Positions 44,431-55,683 of a DNA stretch of 64,000 nt are shown here, one piece after another (positions within the stretch are counted from its first letter, which is position 1; each line of letters opens with the position of its first letter). The stretch comes from Tilletiaria anomala UBC 951 (lineage: Eukaryota > Basidiomycota > Exobasidiomycetes > Georgefischeriales > Tilletiariaceae). Where the stretch lies: assembly GCF_000711695.1 (NCBI RefSeq), contig NW_013546995.1, positions 1 through 64,000 of the forward strand. The letters run 5' to 3'. The notes under the pieces were generated by a model that did not search any database, was not told the DNA's origin, and was given only the letters and a program-made list of their open reading frames with translations. The position numbers and the translations under genes are program-made.

Positions 44431-45558
44431 TCAGTTGGCCTGCTTGGTGACGACCGGCTTCTTCTGCATCTTGGGCTGCTGTGCCTTCTTATGCGCGGTG
44501 TGTTTCTTCTTCTGCGCCTGGGGACTGGCATTGGCTGGCTTGGTGGAAGATGTGGTGGCTGATGGAGCGGGCGAGGTGGTAGCATCTGCAGACTGTGAAG
44601 GTGCATTGGCATCGGCGGCGCTGCTACCACCCGAGGGGTTGACGCCTGGGAGATCATCGAACAGGCGTCTCTTGCTGATGACCTGCTCAGCGCTGGTCAG
44701 CTCGGCAGCGCCAGGAAGGCTGTTGATGAAACGCTTCTGCGCCGGCGTCAGGCTAGAGTCTCCGATGCTGAGGCTGAGGCCCTGGTTAGGATTGATGGTC
44801 AAGCGCTTTCCCAAGTTGGCAAGAGCCTCTTGAGGGGAAGGGACAGTTGGGATGGAGGGGGCCTTGCCGGAAACGCTCGATGCCTTCGGCGGCTGGGAGC
44901 TGACTGGACGCTGGTAGGTCTCGGCGGTAGGATCGCAACGGCCAGACTTGCAGTGGCGCTTGGTTTTGTCCCCGCACTTGCCGTCGTCGCAGCGCTTCGT
45001 TGGCCGAGTGCTGCTGGAGGTCCTGGGATTGGCAGCGCCCTTCTTCTGTGCCTCGTCGCACTTGCCCGTCTTGCAAGGGTGCTTGGGCTCTTCATGGCAC
45101 TTTCCTGACTTGCAGTGGTGCTTAGATTCATCGTGGCACTTGCCCGACGCGCAGTGGCGCTTGGACTCGGCATCGCACTTTTCACCATTGCAGCGCTTCT
45201 CGGACCGATTGCTGGGTTCCTGCGTCTTGCGCTGCGCGGGCTTGTTGGAGTACTTGGATGAGTGAGACCTAGCCGGATCTTGGAAGAATTCGAGAAGCGA
45301 GTCGTCGCGCTTTGCAGCGTTGATGTGGATGCGATGCTGGTTGGGGGAGACGAGCACCTTGTCCAGAGAGACTTCGCCAGGGATGAAGGAACGCTCAGAG
45401 CGCGAAATGAAGCCCGAGATCGTGGTTTCGGTCGGGATGACATCGTCGTTGACACCGGCGACTGGTACTTGGCCCTGTTCCACAGCGACGGCGGCGGCGG
45501 AGAGAGCGAGCACAAAACTCATGAGGGAAAACGTGCGAATGAGGCGAGCGAACTGCAT
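44431..45558 (-). CDS. secreted protein with six C-x4-C repeat units and dibasic sites
   Basis: A single exon from ATG 45558 gives 375 residues. The N-terminus MQFARLIRTFSLMSFVLALSA is a clear signal peptide with likely cleavage near residue 25. Residues 121-210 hold twelve cysteines in six Cys-x4-Cys units at 123/128, 136/141, 149/154, 162/167, 190/195 and 203/208; units repeat every 13 residues (core C-x-S-G-K-C followed by an acidic then Lys/His-rich linker), with a Ser/Thr-rich gap between the fourth and fifth. Lys-Arg sites at about 83, 121, 133, 188, 200, 251, 275 and 296 could be Kex2 targets. After residue 305 the chain is Ser/Thr/Ala then Lys-rich, with no GPI signal. The family is unrecognised. 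Candidates are a cell-surface or effector-like protein, a metal-binding protein or a Kex2-processed precursor; none is proven. A TATAAAG box lies 175 bp upstream. Confidence 0.8.
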   Translation of the reverse strand: MQFARLIRTFSLMSFVLALSAAAVAVEQGQVPVAGVNDDVIPTETTISGFISRSERSFIPGEVSLDKVLVSPNQHRIHINAAKRDDSLLEFFQDPARSHSSKYSNKPAQRKTQEPSNRSEKRCNGEKCDAESKRHCASGKCHDESKHHCKSGKCHEEPKHPCKTGKCDEAQKKGAANPRTSSSTRPTKRCDDGKCGDKTKRHCKSGRCDPTAETYQRPVSSQPPKASSVSGKAPSIPTVPSPQEALANLGKRLTINPNQGLSLSIGDSSLTPAQKRFINSLPGAAELTSAEQVISKRRLFDDLPGVNPSGGSSAADANAPSQSADATTSPAPSATTSSTKPANASPQAQKKKHTAHKKAQQPKMQKKPVVTKQAN

Positions 45559-45732
45559 TTTCGTGGTGAGGTCCAGGGCGAGCACAGAGAGGTGTTGTTA
45601 AATGAGCGTGTAGGCGCGAGGACCGGAAGGGTAGCCCTGCGAAGCAGTCCGAATGAAGACAGAGCACAGGAATTGGACGACGGGTGAAGAATAGTCTGAG
45701 AGGACTTTGACGTCTCTTGGAAGGCTCATACT

Positions 45733-45739
45733 CTTTATA
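45733..45739 (-). promoter_or_regulatory. TATA box of the secreted Cys-repeat gene
   Basis: TATAAAG on the minus strand about 175 bp before the ATG at 45558. It is one of few clear TATA matches in the window, consistent with a regulated or strongly expressed gene. Confidence 0.5.
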
Positions 45740-47730
45740 CAAGGGCTACAGGGGCTCGTGTAAACGTTCAAGTTTGACGAAGTCACGAAGAATACAGCCC
45801 ACATACGAATGAGGCGGGCAATTGCAAAGGCTTGCACTGAGGCCTGCAAACTATTGAGCCTGGGACCATGCGGGAGCGCACAAACACCTTGCCAGTACAC
45901 TTCAGGCTTGTATTAGGACTGGTGGCTTCAGCAGGGACAACATAGGGAAGCTGACGATCCAGATATTCACATGCGTGAGAGCAGTCAGCAACAGCGGCAT
46001 ACGCAGGTCAAGGTACGGCCAAGTGCGGTCTACAGAGAGTCAGTGGACACGTCAGTGTCCACTGACTGTACCGTGGGACTGTCAAAGCGTCAAGAACGGT
46101 TGCAAGCCAGCGCTTCCTGGCGGAGCGCTCAGCGTTGAAATGCGCAGAAGTCTTTAGGCAGCGCGATTTGTGAAGCTACTGGTTGGTTCGGCTGCGGACG
46201 AGTGCAAGGTTGTTGACCGGAACTGTGGAGTGAAAATTCTGATCGGACTCATCAAAACAACCACTCCATTTGTTGTTTGAGACTTTGAAATTTGAGCGCT
46301 CTGCGTTTGCAGCTGAGTGCCACTGGGAGCGCTTGAAGCCTTGAGCATGTTTCAGAGGCGTTGAGCATGCTAGAGGGCCCGCTAGAATAAGCATGCTGGG
46401 TACTTGCCTTACCCCGTCAGACTCTGTTGCGTCGGCAGCGGTCCCCCGTCGGTTCGGGACACACCCTGCGGCATGCTGCGGCGCTGCAAGGGCCTACAGC
46501 CTGCGGTGCAGTCACATGGCATCGCAACGTGATCAGCCCGAGAATGCGAGCGCCCCAGCGCGAGAGAGTGATGACCGATGACATTGTGATCACATGACTC
46601 TAGATGACTGGTGCAGTATGCACTGATGCGCGACGTGGTGATGTGGCATGAGGTTCGAGTAAGCTCCGTGGATGTGTGAATGTAGTGCGAGATGCAAGGT
46701 ATCAGACGGTAGACACAGCATCGACACTCCACTCGGACATTCGCATGATTAGTACCGAGCTGATCCAGGCTGGACCGAAAGCGGGGAGGTAGGGCAACCT
46801 GGGGGGGAATGTGTATGAGGGTGTGGCGGCCGAGCGTTGGGATTGGCTTGCTGCCGGACGATCCAGGGTCGCATACCCAGCTGTACCGTGTGCGGCCTGT
46901 CACATGGTTACAAGATATCACCACAAGAGAACGAGGTATGTACCGGGCCGCTGGCACGTTTTGACAGCAACCTTAAGCCGGCGGTAGCAACACATCTCTG
47001 TTTGTAACACTTCTGCAGATTCTCGTTCCTGCTCATTCTGGGCGGTTGACGCAGATCGGGCGCTTGTCGGCACTCGTAACTTCGCAAGAACACTCCCATG
47101 TCGGAGTTAGTGATGCAGTGGTGAGGCATTGCGAGGCGAGGCAAGGCCTGTCGAGAAACTGCGATGATGACTGAAATGAGCAAATATCCTTTGGCCAGGA
47201 ATGTGAAATTGAGAGTGCGAGCCAGAGATGCACCTGGCCGCAATTGCATTCCACGAGACACACCAAAGGAGAGCTGGGGTCGCGGAGTGAGAGCTCCGAG
47301 TTCCGATGAAACAACATAGTAAGGCCAACCCGTGTATTCCGTACTCCGAAACCCGAACCCCGCAAAATCCGTATTCCTTCAAAATTGGTTGCACCGAATT
47401 TGCCTTCTCCGCCCTCTGGTGAGAACACATTTTCAATCGAGTCTTGTCGTCTTCAAGCGGTAATATTTGTGGTCTTGCGAACATTTAAGAGTGAATAGCA
47501 GTGGTACAACCACCTTTGACATCGGAGCACTGACTCGAACTCGCACGGCCTAAATACAGGAGGATCTCACGGTGCCTACAAGCAGGCAGGAAGGCGAGCG
47601 AGCGAGCGAGATTGCTTCGGCACCTCGATCGAAAGGCGAAGAGGCGTACCGACGGGAAACCAGAGTCCGCTAGTTTCGAACCCAGCCTTTTGGCAACAAC
47701 GAATACACACACCGGGGTTGGTATCCGTTG
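45740..47730. other. 2-kb gene-poor region before SUV3
   Basis: No supported gene. The longest frame (46409-46957, minus) has no ATG-based or compositional support. It contains a perfect 13-bp hairpin at 46038-46067 and a short GCGA run near 47594. The promoters of the secreted-protein gene and SUV3 lie at its ends. Confidence 0.5.
46038..46067. repeat. perfect inverted repeat, 13-bp arms with 4-nt loop
   Basis: AGTCAGTGGACAC at 46038-46050 is exactly complementary to GTGTCCACTGACT at 46055-46067, with GTCA between. Located about 480 bp upstream of the secreted-protein start and 1.7 kb upstream of SUV3. Confidence 0.9.
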
Positions 47731-50700
47731 ATGAAACATCTCACCATGTTCGCCACGGTGGGCACCAAGGGGTTCCCTCTTCTCACCATCATTTCACAGC
47801 ACGACGTCACTCGCTCCCTCCACCACCTGCAACGGCAATGGAGGAACTCACGCGGATTGGCCACTCTCCCCACGTCTCTCGCCATCAGTGCCACCTCGAC
47901 AAGCTCACGCTCCTGGCAATGCGTTTGCCAGCGCGCTTTCCATACATCTGTACCTGCCGCTCACCAAAAGCTACCAGATTGGGTGCACTCTCTTGCGGAT
48001 GACGCCACCCCGGTGTTGTTGCAGGGTCCTCAGGCGCAGAAACGCAAGCTTTGGCGAAAGGGCGCTTCTCCCATGCGGCCCAGAATGCAACCTAAATTTC
48101 GGCCACCGCCAACACCGCTCCTACCAGACATGTGCAAAGAATTGGGGGATTGGATCCAAGAACTGGCACATCGAAAGGGCACGCACCAGTGTTTGCGCTC
48201 CTACGGGCTGACCGACGATATCGCGGAGGTTCTACTCCGCGTTGACCCCGAGTATTCAGGTGGTGACAAGAAAATTCGGGGGCGCCACGGGGCTGTGCGC
48301 ATCGACATAGAAAGGCAAGGCTTACTCAAGATCGAAAGCCCGATTCACGCGCTCGTAGACGAGTGGGCCAGACAGCAGACGAACACGATAGAAGTCGCTT
48401 TACAGCACCGTTTGATGGTTCGGCGGCGCACTGATAAGCAAGATCCTTCGATACAATCATTGCTTCTGGGTCTCGAGTCCTGGGATATCAAAGGGATGGC
48501 CGTTGCGATCAAGAACGAAGGAAAGTCTGCCGCTCGACGATATCTGATAGCGCATTTTCTCGACGACGTGCAGAAACGCATGGAAAGCCTGGTGAATGAA
48601 GGTAGTAATGTTCTCACTCCGAGCGAGACCATTCGCTTCCGTTCCGTTTGCGCTCATTTGGCGCGGGTGCGAGGGACCGTCGACATGAGCAAGCCGGCGC
48701 AACAATACACACTGGCACGCACGCTGGTCCGGCAGATTCACCTGCACGTCGGGCCCACCAATTCTGGAAAGACACATGGCGCGCTGCTGGCGCTCTGTAA
48801 AGCTCGCACAGGCGTCTTCGCAGGTCCGCTGCGCTTGCTCGCACACGAAGTGTGGGACCGAATCAACAAAGGGACTGTGTCTCCTGGTGTGCCACCACGC
48901 GCCTGTAATCTCGTCACAGGCGAGGAGGTGCGCCTCGTTGATCCTTTCGCCGGACTCACTTCCTGCACCGTGGAGATGTGTTCACTAGAGACGGCGTGCG
49001 ATGTCGCTGTCATTGACGAGATCCAGATGATCGGCGATAGCGGGCGAGGGCACGCGTGGACAAGTGCAGTTCTCGGCCTCCCAGCCAAGGAACTCCACCT
49101 GTGCGGGGAAGCAAGTGTCGAGCCGCTGATCCGCAAGATGGCCGAAGCGTGTGGCGATGTGGTGCATGTGCACAAGTACGAGCGTCTCACACCGCTTGTC
49201 ATCGAGCGCAGCAGCTTGAAAGGCGATCTGAGCCAGATCCAAAAGGGCGATTGCATTGTCACATTTTCAAGGAGCAAGATATTTGACCTCAAGAGTGAGA
49301 TCGAAGCTAAGACCAAGCTGAGATGTGCAGTCGCCTACGGCGGACTGCCCCCGGAGACGAGGAGCGAGCAGGCAAAGCTGTTTAACGATCCCGACAGTGG
49401 ATTCGACGTCATGGTCGCCAGCGATGCTATTGGCATGGGTCTGAATCTGTGAGTATTGGGCCAGAGTGGAGTCAAATTGACTTGCTTCCCAAATTCTCAC
49501 ATTGCCTTGCCTACAATTCCGCCCCTCCTGCAGGAAAATCAAACGTGTCATCTTTGAGACGCTGGCGAAATGGAACGGTACTGAGTTCGTCTGGCTCTCT
49601 TGCTCCCAAATCAAACAGATCGCCGGTCGGGCAGGTCGCTACGGCACGAGCAGCGACCCGAGCGAAACAGGAGGTTCCGCCACCACCTTGCACGTCGACG
49701 ACCTTGAGGTCTTACAGCAAGCGATCGACGCGCCTATCGTACCCGTTGATCAAGCCGCGATCCAACCTACATCTGAAGCGCTTTTGCGCCTCTCTCAGCT
49801 CAGCAAAGCATCTGCAAACCCCGATACTCAGGCATCTGAGTCCGGCACAGACGCTATTAGACAACAAGGAGTGGCGGGATCAAGACCACTTGCAGCTCTA
49901 TACAACGACGTTGCGGTGCTCAGCAAGGTCGATTCGTCCACTTACTTCCTTGCCGACTTTGAAGGTCAGTTGACCATTTCGCCCATCGTTGAGCGCGCCT
50001 CCGCTATCTTCACTAGCACCAGCAAGTCTGATAACAAGCAAAAGTCGGACTCGGATGGGAAGGATCAGAGCGAGGTCGAAGGCGAAGGTGCAAGCAGTGC
50101 AACGTGCGCAGATAAAGCGGCAAGCACCGGCGCAAGGAGCACCAGCGGCACCGGCACCTCCGATGGGCGCGACGGAGGTCTGCTGACGATGGTTGAGCGT
50201 GAGACATTTGCAAACGCTCCCGTATCCACGCGTGACGACCGGGTCATGGAGATGATGGAGAATCTGGTGCGCTTGTACGTGCTTGGCGAACTGGTTAGGT
50301 TCGAAAAGGCAGCGCAGCACCTGGGAATGCTCGAGACGTTGGATGAGATTGATGTTATGCATACTAAAGCAGAAGAAGCGAGGGAGAGGGCGATCGCAGA
50401 GCAAAGCGCAGCACTGAGCCCTTCGGAGGACGCATCTGAGGATGGAGAAGTGAAAACGAAGCTGGATAGCGAAGCAGCATCAAAACGACCCCCCGCTGCG
50501 AAGGCGCAGGATCTATCGGCCGCGCACTTTGTGTTTACTTCATCCGATCCACCCGCAGCGCCGGGCCAACCAGCAGCCATGTCCGAGGGAGCAAAACGGC
50601 TGGTGCACGTCGACACGCTAATGACCCTCGAGTCACTGCATCGATGCATTAGCCTATACCTCTGGCTCTCGTTCCGCTTCCCGCTGGCCTTCTGCTACCG

Positions 50701-51268
50701 TCCACAGGTGCTGGAGATCAAAGGGCGCACGGAGAAGGCGATTGTGTTCATCCTAGACGCCATGCGCCTCGCTCGCGCGACACGGCTTGCGGCACTCGCC
50801 ACTTCCAAGGCGGAAAACGTCAAAATCGCCACTGACGACGCACATACAGCCAAGTTCCACTCACCGGTGATGCCGAAGCGCGAAATACGAGAGCCCACGA
50901 CTGTCGCCTCATGGAGGACCAAGCTTGACGCGAAGAGAGATAGGAAACTGCGGGAGGGAAGGGCCGGCCTAGAAAGGCCATCGCAGCAGCAGCGAGCACC
51001 CGCTCAGTGGGGTTCATCTTCGTACGATGCAGGGCCGCGCAAAACGACAAGGTCAGGGTCGTCCATTGAGGGGCAAAGGAGCGCGTCCGCGAACTCTGAC
51101 TGGCCGCGAGAGAGGAAGTTCAAAGGATCTGCTCGGCAGGCCGGTTCCGCTTCGCGCGACAAAGGATTTCCGGAAGGGCACGGGAAGAGCGTGCTCGCGA
51201 AAGGCACAGCTGCTCAGCAGAGCGCTCGTTCGCGATCACCGTCCCGCTCCGCGCGATTCGGGGATTAG
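47731..51268 (+). CDS. SUV3: Suv3 mitochondrial ATP-dependent RNA helicase
   Basis: Exons 47731-49448 and 49534-51268 give about 1150 residues; yeast Suv3 is 737. Suv3 is the helicase of the mitochondrial RNA degradosome, working with an exoribonuclease (Dss1 in yeast). Motifs: Walker A GPTNSGKTHGA at about 341, AGPLRLLAHEVWDR, NLVTGEE, Walker B as VIDEIQMI near 429, VAYGGLPPETRSEQAKLFND, VASDAIGMGLNL joined across the 85-nt intron to KIKRVIFETLAKWNG, then QIAGRAGRYG. The N-terminus is Ser/Arg-rich with a plausible matrix leader. The region after motif VI has a long acidic and Ser-rich insert (about 740-900), then the Suv3 C-terminal helices (LHRCISLYLWLSFRFP) and an Arg/Ser-rich tail. The start could also be ATG 47746. 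Confidence 0.95.
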
Positions 51269-51698
51269 CACATGCCAAAGACGGTGACGTGGTGACAGCG
51301 CACGCTAGAAATCTACTGCTGTGATGATCCCGAGCTAGGGGTCGTTCGTGCGACTTCTCGCATTACTGCCCCAAACACACCACACCCACCGCTCACAATT
51401 GTAGAATATTCGCTGAATGCGACTCGTTTCCATGCCCCACGCAGCATTTGGCTGCATGCATACCTCGTGCCAGCAGACCTTGGGAAGCACGAGATTGCCA
51501 TTCTTTTTGCATTTGTGCTAGCCGGGTGCTACATTTGCGGATGGCGTTGTGAGGTGTAAAGGAACGTGTTGATGTAGTAGGGAATTGTCCGTGTAGATGT
51601 GCATGGGTATGTAGTGAAATCGGCGATGAAAGAAAGATGCTAAGTAGGCCCTGGATGAGCGGGCTTGACGACAACAGAGATGTTCGGCGCAAGAGCCA
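51269..51698. other. convergent spacer
   Basis: 430 bp between the stops of SUV3 and the GPI-anchored protein gene. No feature beyond probable 3' untranslated regions. Confidence 0.55.
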
Positions 51699-52860
51699 TC
51701 AAGCGAGAAGAGTGAAGAAGCCAGTGACAAAGGCAGCCGCGATGCCCGTGGCAAGGGTGTGAAAGCCGTATCCAAGCGCAGGCGTCGCGCTGTTCTTGGA
51801 GCGTGCGGCGCTGGAACTGGCGTTGCTAGCGCCGGCCGAAGAGGCGGTGTACGACGCAGATAGCGCCTGCGTGCTGGCCGGCAGCGAGCCGCCGGGCGAG
51901 AGTAGAGCGGTCGGCTGAGGGGTCGATGCAAAGTTGCTGCCGACAGTGGTCGTGGACGTTGGTGCGCCGGAGATGGTTACGGTGCTGAATGCTGCGTCCC
52001 TGTTGGTGCGCGTGAGGTTGTTAAAGATGAGGATGACGTCCGTGTAGGATTGGATGTCCGGCTGGTCCTTCGACATTGCACGGAGAGTGTAGTTACCCGC
52101 TGCCCAGGTGGACGGAATGATCCACTCAAAACGACCGCAGGTGGTGCCCTCTACATCGACACCAATGCCGAAGCCAGCGTCGCAATATCCTTTTTGCGAG
52201 GTGCCAGGAACGGTGGCAACGTTGTATGCGACCGCAGAAGAGGCATTCGTCACTACATGCGTTTTAGCGAGGGTTGCTGAAATCAGTGGGAGCTTTAGAT
52301 AGAAAGATGGATATTGACTGGCGGAAGCACGTACTCAGGTCAATAATGACGTCTCCCGCAGGTGCATTGAGCCAGTTGGCAACCATGGTGTCTCCCCCTG
52401 CCAAGACGCGCGTAAGATGGTAAGCGAACGCTAGTCAGCGGAGGATGCTACCCCGATGCACGCACATGTGACATTGACGCTGCATTGGTAGAAATCACAC
52501 GCGGCTGCAGGAGACAGATTTCGGAGGGCAATGCAAGAACATCAGAAATCACTTTCCGTTACACGCGTCGCCCACGATTGGGAATTCAAGACGGAATCAC
52601 TCACGAGAGTTGAGGTACAGTGGCGTGTTTGGGTCCTGCTGCTGGCGCTGCAAGAGGCTGGCCTCGGCTCTTGCCACAAGGTCGAATGCGACAGGGTTGG
52701 GGCTGTACGGGCCCGCCGCACGTTTTGAAAAGAAGGTGAGTGCATCGTGAGGGAGCGTGACGACCGTCTGCGTGGGTTGGGCTGTGACGAGGAGAAGGAG
52801 AGAGCTTGCTGCTACTGCAGCTAGAGCTGTAAGCGCGCGGGACGCAGCGTTGGGCGGCAT
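51699..52860 (-). CDS. GPI-anchored cell-surface protein, Kre9/Knh1-like extracellular domain
   Basis: Exons 52860-52605, 52504-52466, 52397-52335 and 52276-51699 give 311 residues. The signal peptide is RALTALAAVAASSLLLLVTA, followed by a short pro-like region with Lys-Arg near 50. The extracellular part spliced from small exons reads CDFYQCSVNVTW, GDTMVANWLNAPAGDVIIDL, GTSQKGYCDAGFGIGVDV, CGRFEWIIPSTWAAGNYTLR, then a Ser/Thr-rich stalk and a C-terminal hydrophobic tail LATGIAAAFVTGFFTLLA with an upstream small-residue site, typical of GPI attachment. The beta-sandwich pattern resembles the Ser/Thr-rich GPI proteins with a Kre9/Knh1-like domain; that match is moderate. Predicted disulfide-forming cysteines number four in the domain. 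Two exons are only 39 and 63 nt, yet frame is kept throughout. Confidence 0.82.
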
Positions 52861-53424
52861 GATGAAGGAAGCAGGGCAGGCGAGGAGGGAGACGAGGGCA
52901 AGGATTGTGGGAAACAAGAAGACGGGCAGACGGAAGAGGAGATAATGAAGGCATCTGCCTTGGGAGGGGGGGGGCAAAGCAACAGGCGATCGGTATGTAT
53001 ACATCATTTGTTGCACTGTTGCGAGCGTGGGTGGTCAATAGATCAATACCAAGAAGTGCAGAGGCATTTTACCGAGGCAGGGACACTGGCTAGATGCGTT
53101 CAAGTCCGAGGAACACAAGGGCATGTACCATACATCGGATTCTCGGCCGAGAGATGAGCACATTTCCAGTCCCCGCAGCGCCCGTCGATCATGCTGATCT
53201 TGTGTGCGATTGCCGCTCCGCAGTCGCCTCTCGCCAGGTAAAGGTGCAACTCGTTAGGATGACAATCAAGAACCTGACTCCCTCTCACAAGACCGCAGAC
53301 GCACCTCTGCTCGTCTCGTGTCAGCAGCACCAAAGACGTTTGGCGGACCGAAGTGCTCGCAAGGTCTGGATATAACTTTACGGGGCGGCACTGGCTCTCG
53401 TGCGCTACGCTGCGCTGCGTCATC
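52861..53424. promoter_or_regulatory. divergent region between the GPI protein gene and OPA3
   Basis: 564 bp between start codons, expected to hold both promoters. A G8 run lies at about 52970. No further site was recognised. Confidence 0.5.
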
Positions 53425-54834
53425 ATGGCTGCGACCAAGATCGCCTCGCTCGTCATTAAGACGCTCAGCAAGCCGATCGCGGCGAGCATCAAGCAACAGG
53501 CGCACCAGCATGAGCGATTCCGGCAGGTGCGTGTTTTCCGGTGGTGCCGTCATGGCCCCACGCATCGGATTATCACTCACGCTGGCAACAACTGACCGTG
53601 CATCGTTCCGGTCTCGCAGGTGTGCATCGCGCTAGCGCAGTATATACATCGCACAGAGATGACGATGCGCCTCAATTTGTTGGCGCCGCATGCTTCCAAC
53701 AAGAATGTACAAGAGCAGCTTCAGGCGTCTAGTAAAGACAAGGAAAAGGAAAAAGCCACAGACCAATCACATAAAGAGCTGGATAAAGACGGGACTGTCG
53801 TCAAGGAGGAGGGCTCCGACGCTTCTAAAGACAAATCATCGCATTCCTCGTCCTCTCATTACCACGAAAAGCAAAGTGCGCCGCGCTGGCGCATTTTCTC
53901 GTCATCCGCATTCGCCCCATCGCGCGCAATACGGCCGCTGAACGACGCGAAAGCGCTGGAAAAGGGCGCGCAGGCCTTCAGCGAGTTCTTCCTCTTCGCC
54001 GTCGCTGCGCTGCTGATCATCGCGGAGAACTACCGCGGTTCGAGGAAACGCAGGAAGCAGCGGGACGAGACGGAGGAGAAGGTCGATGTTCTTGCAGAGT
54101 GTGTCAAGGTTCTGGTGGAGAGGCTGGAGGAGCGTGGTGTCGTACGCGCAGGTGGCGGAGGTGGAGAAAGAGACTCGCTGATGCCGGCTTGGGAAGAGAT
54201 TGAGGCAGAAGCATCGAGGCGACGAGCGTCTGCGGACGGAGACGAAGGCGAGCAACTGTCGCAACTGCAAGCGGAAGGCTCACAGGAAGGGCAAGACGGT
54301 GTGTGCGACTCAAGCATACATACCAGCGCTCGATCCGTTGAACCCTACACCCTGACCAGCACAAAAGTACATCCAGAGACAGAGCAGCTGCAGGCGGCTG
54401 TGGCGCTTCTCTTGCGGCTGGCGCTGCGAAACGGGTGGATCGAAGGCGCCGAAGCGCTACGACTCGACGATATTCTCAGCGGCCGTCCGACTTTGACTTC
54501 TTCGGCCGCTTCCTCCCCGCCAACTCCTTCAATTTCTTCCCCACTAACGTCGTCATCGCCATACAATAGACCAGCGGGTCTGTCACCGATCGCATCGGAA
54601 GCGGACGCAGGTACAGAAGCTGGCGCCGATGCCAATGCCGTAGCCAACAGGAGCGAGATACTCGAAGCGGTTGCGCTGGCGCGAGCTCGCGCCTTGGCGC
54701 GTGAAGTTCGCTACGGCAGCGGTGACGAAGATGCGCGATCAGGCGGCGCCGTGGCGCAAGCCGAGTCGCTCTCGCTTGCCGAGCTAATGCAGCGCGCTGG
54801 ACTCACGCCTGCGCCAGCACCGCCTGAGTCTTAA
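53425..54834 (+). CDS. OPA3: OPA3-family mitochondrial protein
   Basis: Exons 53425-53526 and 53620-54834 give 438 residues; human OPA3 is about 180. The family is found in mitochondrial membranes and affects mitochondrial shape and metabolism; its molecular role is debated. Exon 1 encodes MAATKIASLVIKTLSKPIAA and IKQQAHQHERFRQ, and exon 2 continues VCIALAQYIHRTEMTMRLNLL, as in OPA3. After a Lys/Glu/Ser-rich insert comes IRPLNDAKALEKGAQAFSEF, a hydrophobic segment FLFAVAALLIIAENYRG, and a coiled-coil-like stretch EEKVDVLAECVKVLVERLEERG. The remaining about 230 residues are an extra acidic and Ser/Ala-rich tail not found in animal OPA3. Intron 93 nt, GTGCGT to GCAG. Confidence 0.9.
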
Positions 54835-55683
54835 CGCTTGATGGGTGACGTGCCCCAAAGTAGCCGACACACCCGTCCGCTGTGAGCGGTCCGTCGACGC
54901 GTACATACGCTAGTCCAGCACAAGAGTTATCAGGAGTGTACGTCTTAACATGTAGTATGACATAGAGATTAGGCATTTAGGGCAATTCGCCAAGTGGCGG
55001 ACAAGCCGCAAGCATATGTAGAGGGATTCGCCAAAAAGTGATGGGCAGTGGACACGTGGGGGAGGGGGGATATGCCATAGCATACACAAGAGTTAGGATG
55101 GTATACTGCACAACGGTTCTGCCAAGGGTTTTGGGCACGCAACTGGCAAGGGCAGGTACAGCGGACGGGTTTCCCAACAAAGGCGGTCATCATGGACAAG
55201 ATTTGTGGCTGCCGCCTGCGGTGTAGGATTCTTTGGACACCCTAAGCCCACCGAATTATTACAAAATCGTGGTGCCAGGACAAGATTTGTCGTCGAATCG
55301 GTTGACATGCACTTCGGTGCAATTGCGTCCTGGGAAGTTGACAGCCGCGCGGTGGGGAATCGGGGGAATCACGCGACGATCTTTTTGAGGTCTTCTCATT
55401 ACGGGTGGTGACTCGCACTAAGGAAGAGCAGAGACAACTCCATGTTTCAACTGTCGCCGGTCCTGGTATAAAGTACTAACCCTCACGGACCAACGCCACG
55501 CCCGACCAGCCCCCAGCCCATCCAATCGCATTCCCTGGACTTCATCCTCTGCGGTGTGCGGTCCACAAGCACACATAGACCCGGCGCGCGTCTGCAGCTG
55601 CAGGTGATCCCTCTTGGATTCATCCCGGTATCTACTGTGCCACTATATCCCATCGACGACGGTCTGTCCCTCAACTTCCCACC
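54835..55683. other. intergenic region upstream of ODC
   Basis: 849 bp on the shared strand. Apart from the TATA box at 55467 nothing is recognised; short open frames overlap on both strands. Confidence 0.55.
55467..55473 (+). promoter_or_regulatory. TATA box of the ODC carrier gene
   Basis: TATAAAG 211 bp upstream of the ATG at 55684, followed by CT-rich sequence as expected for a fungal 5' leader. Confidence 0.45.

Noticed and set aside
46409-46957. Minus-strand frame of 182 codons
   Set aside because: Rich in His/Cys/Ser without order, no ATG context or similarity.
47655-47715. TTCGAA-type T-loop suggesting a tRNA on the minus strand
   Set aside because: The stem around the loop does not pair with a 7-nt loop, and no matching D-arm or acceptor stem was found.
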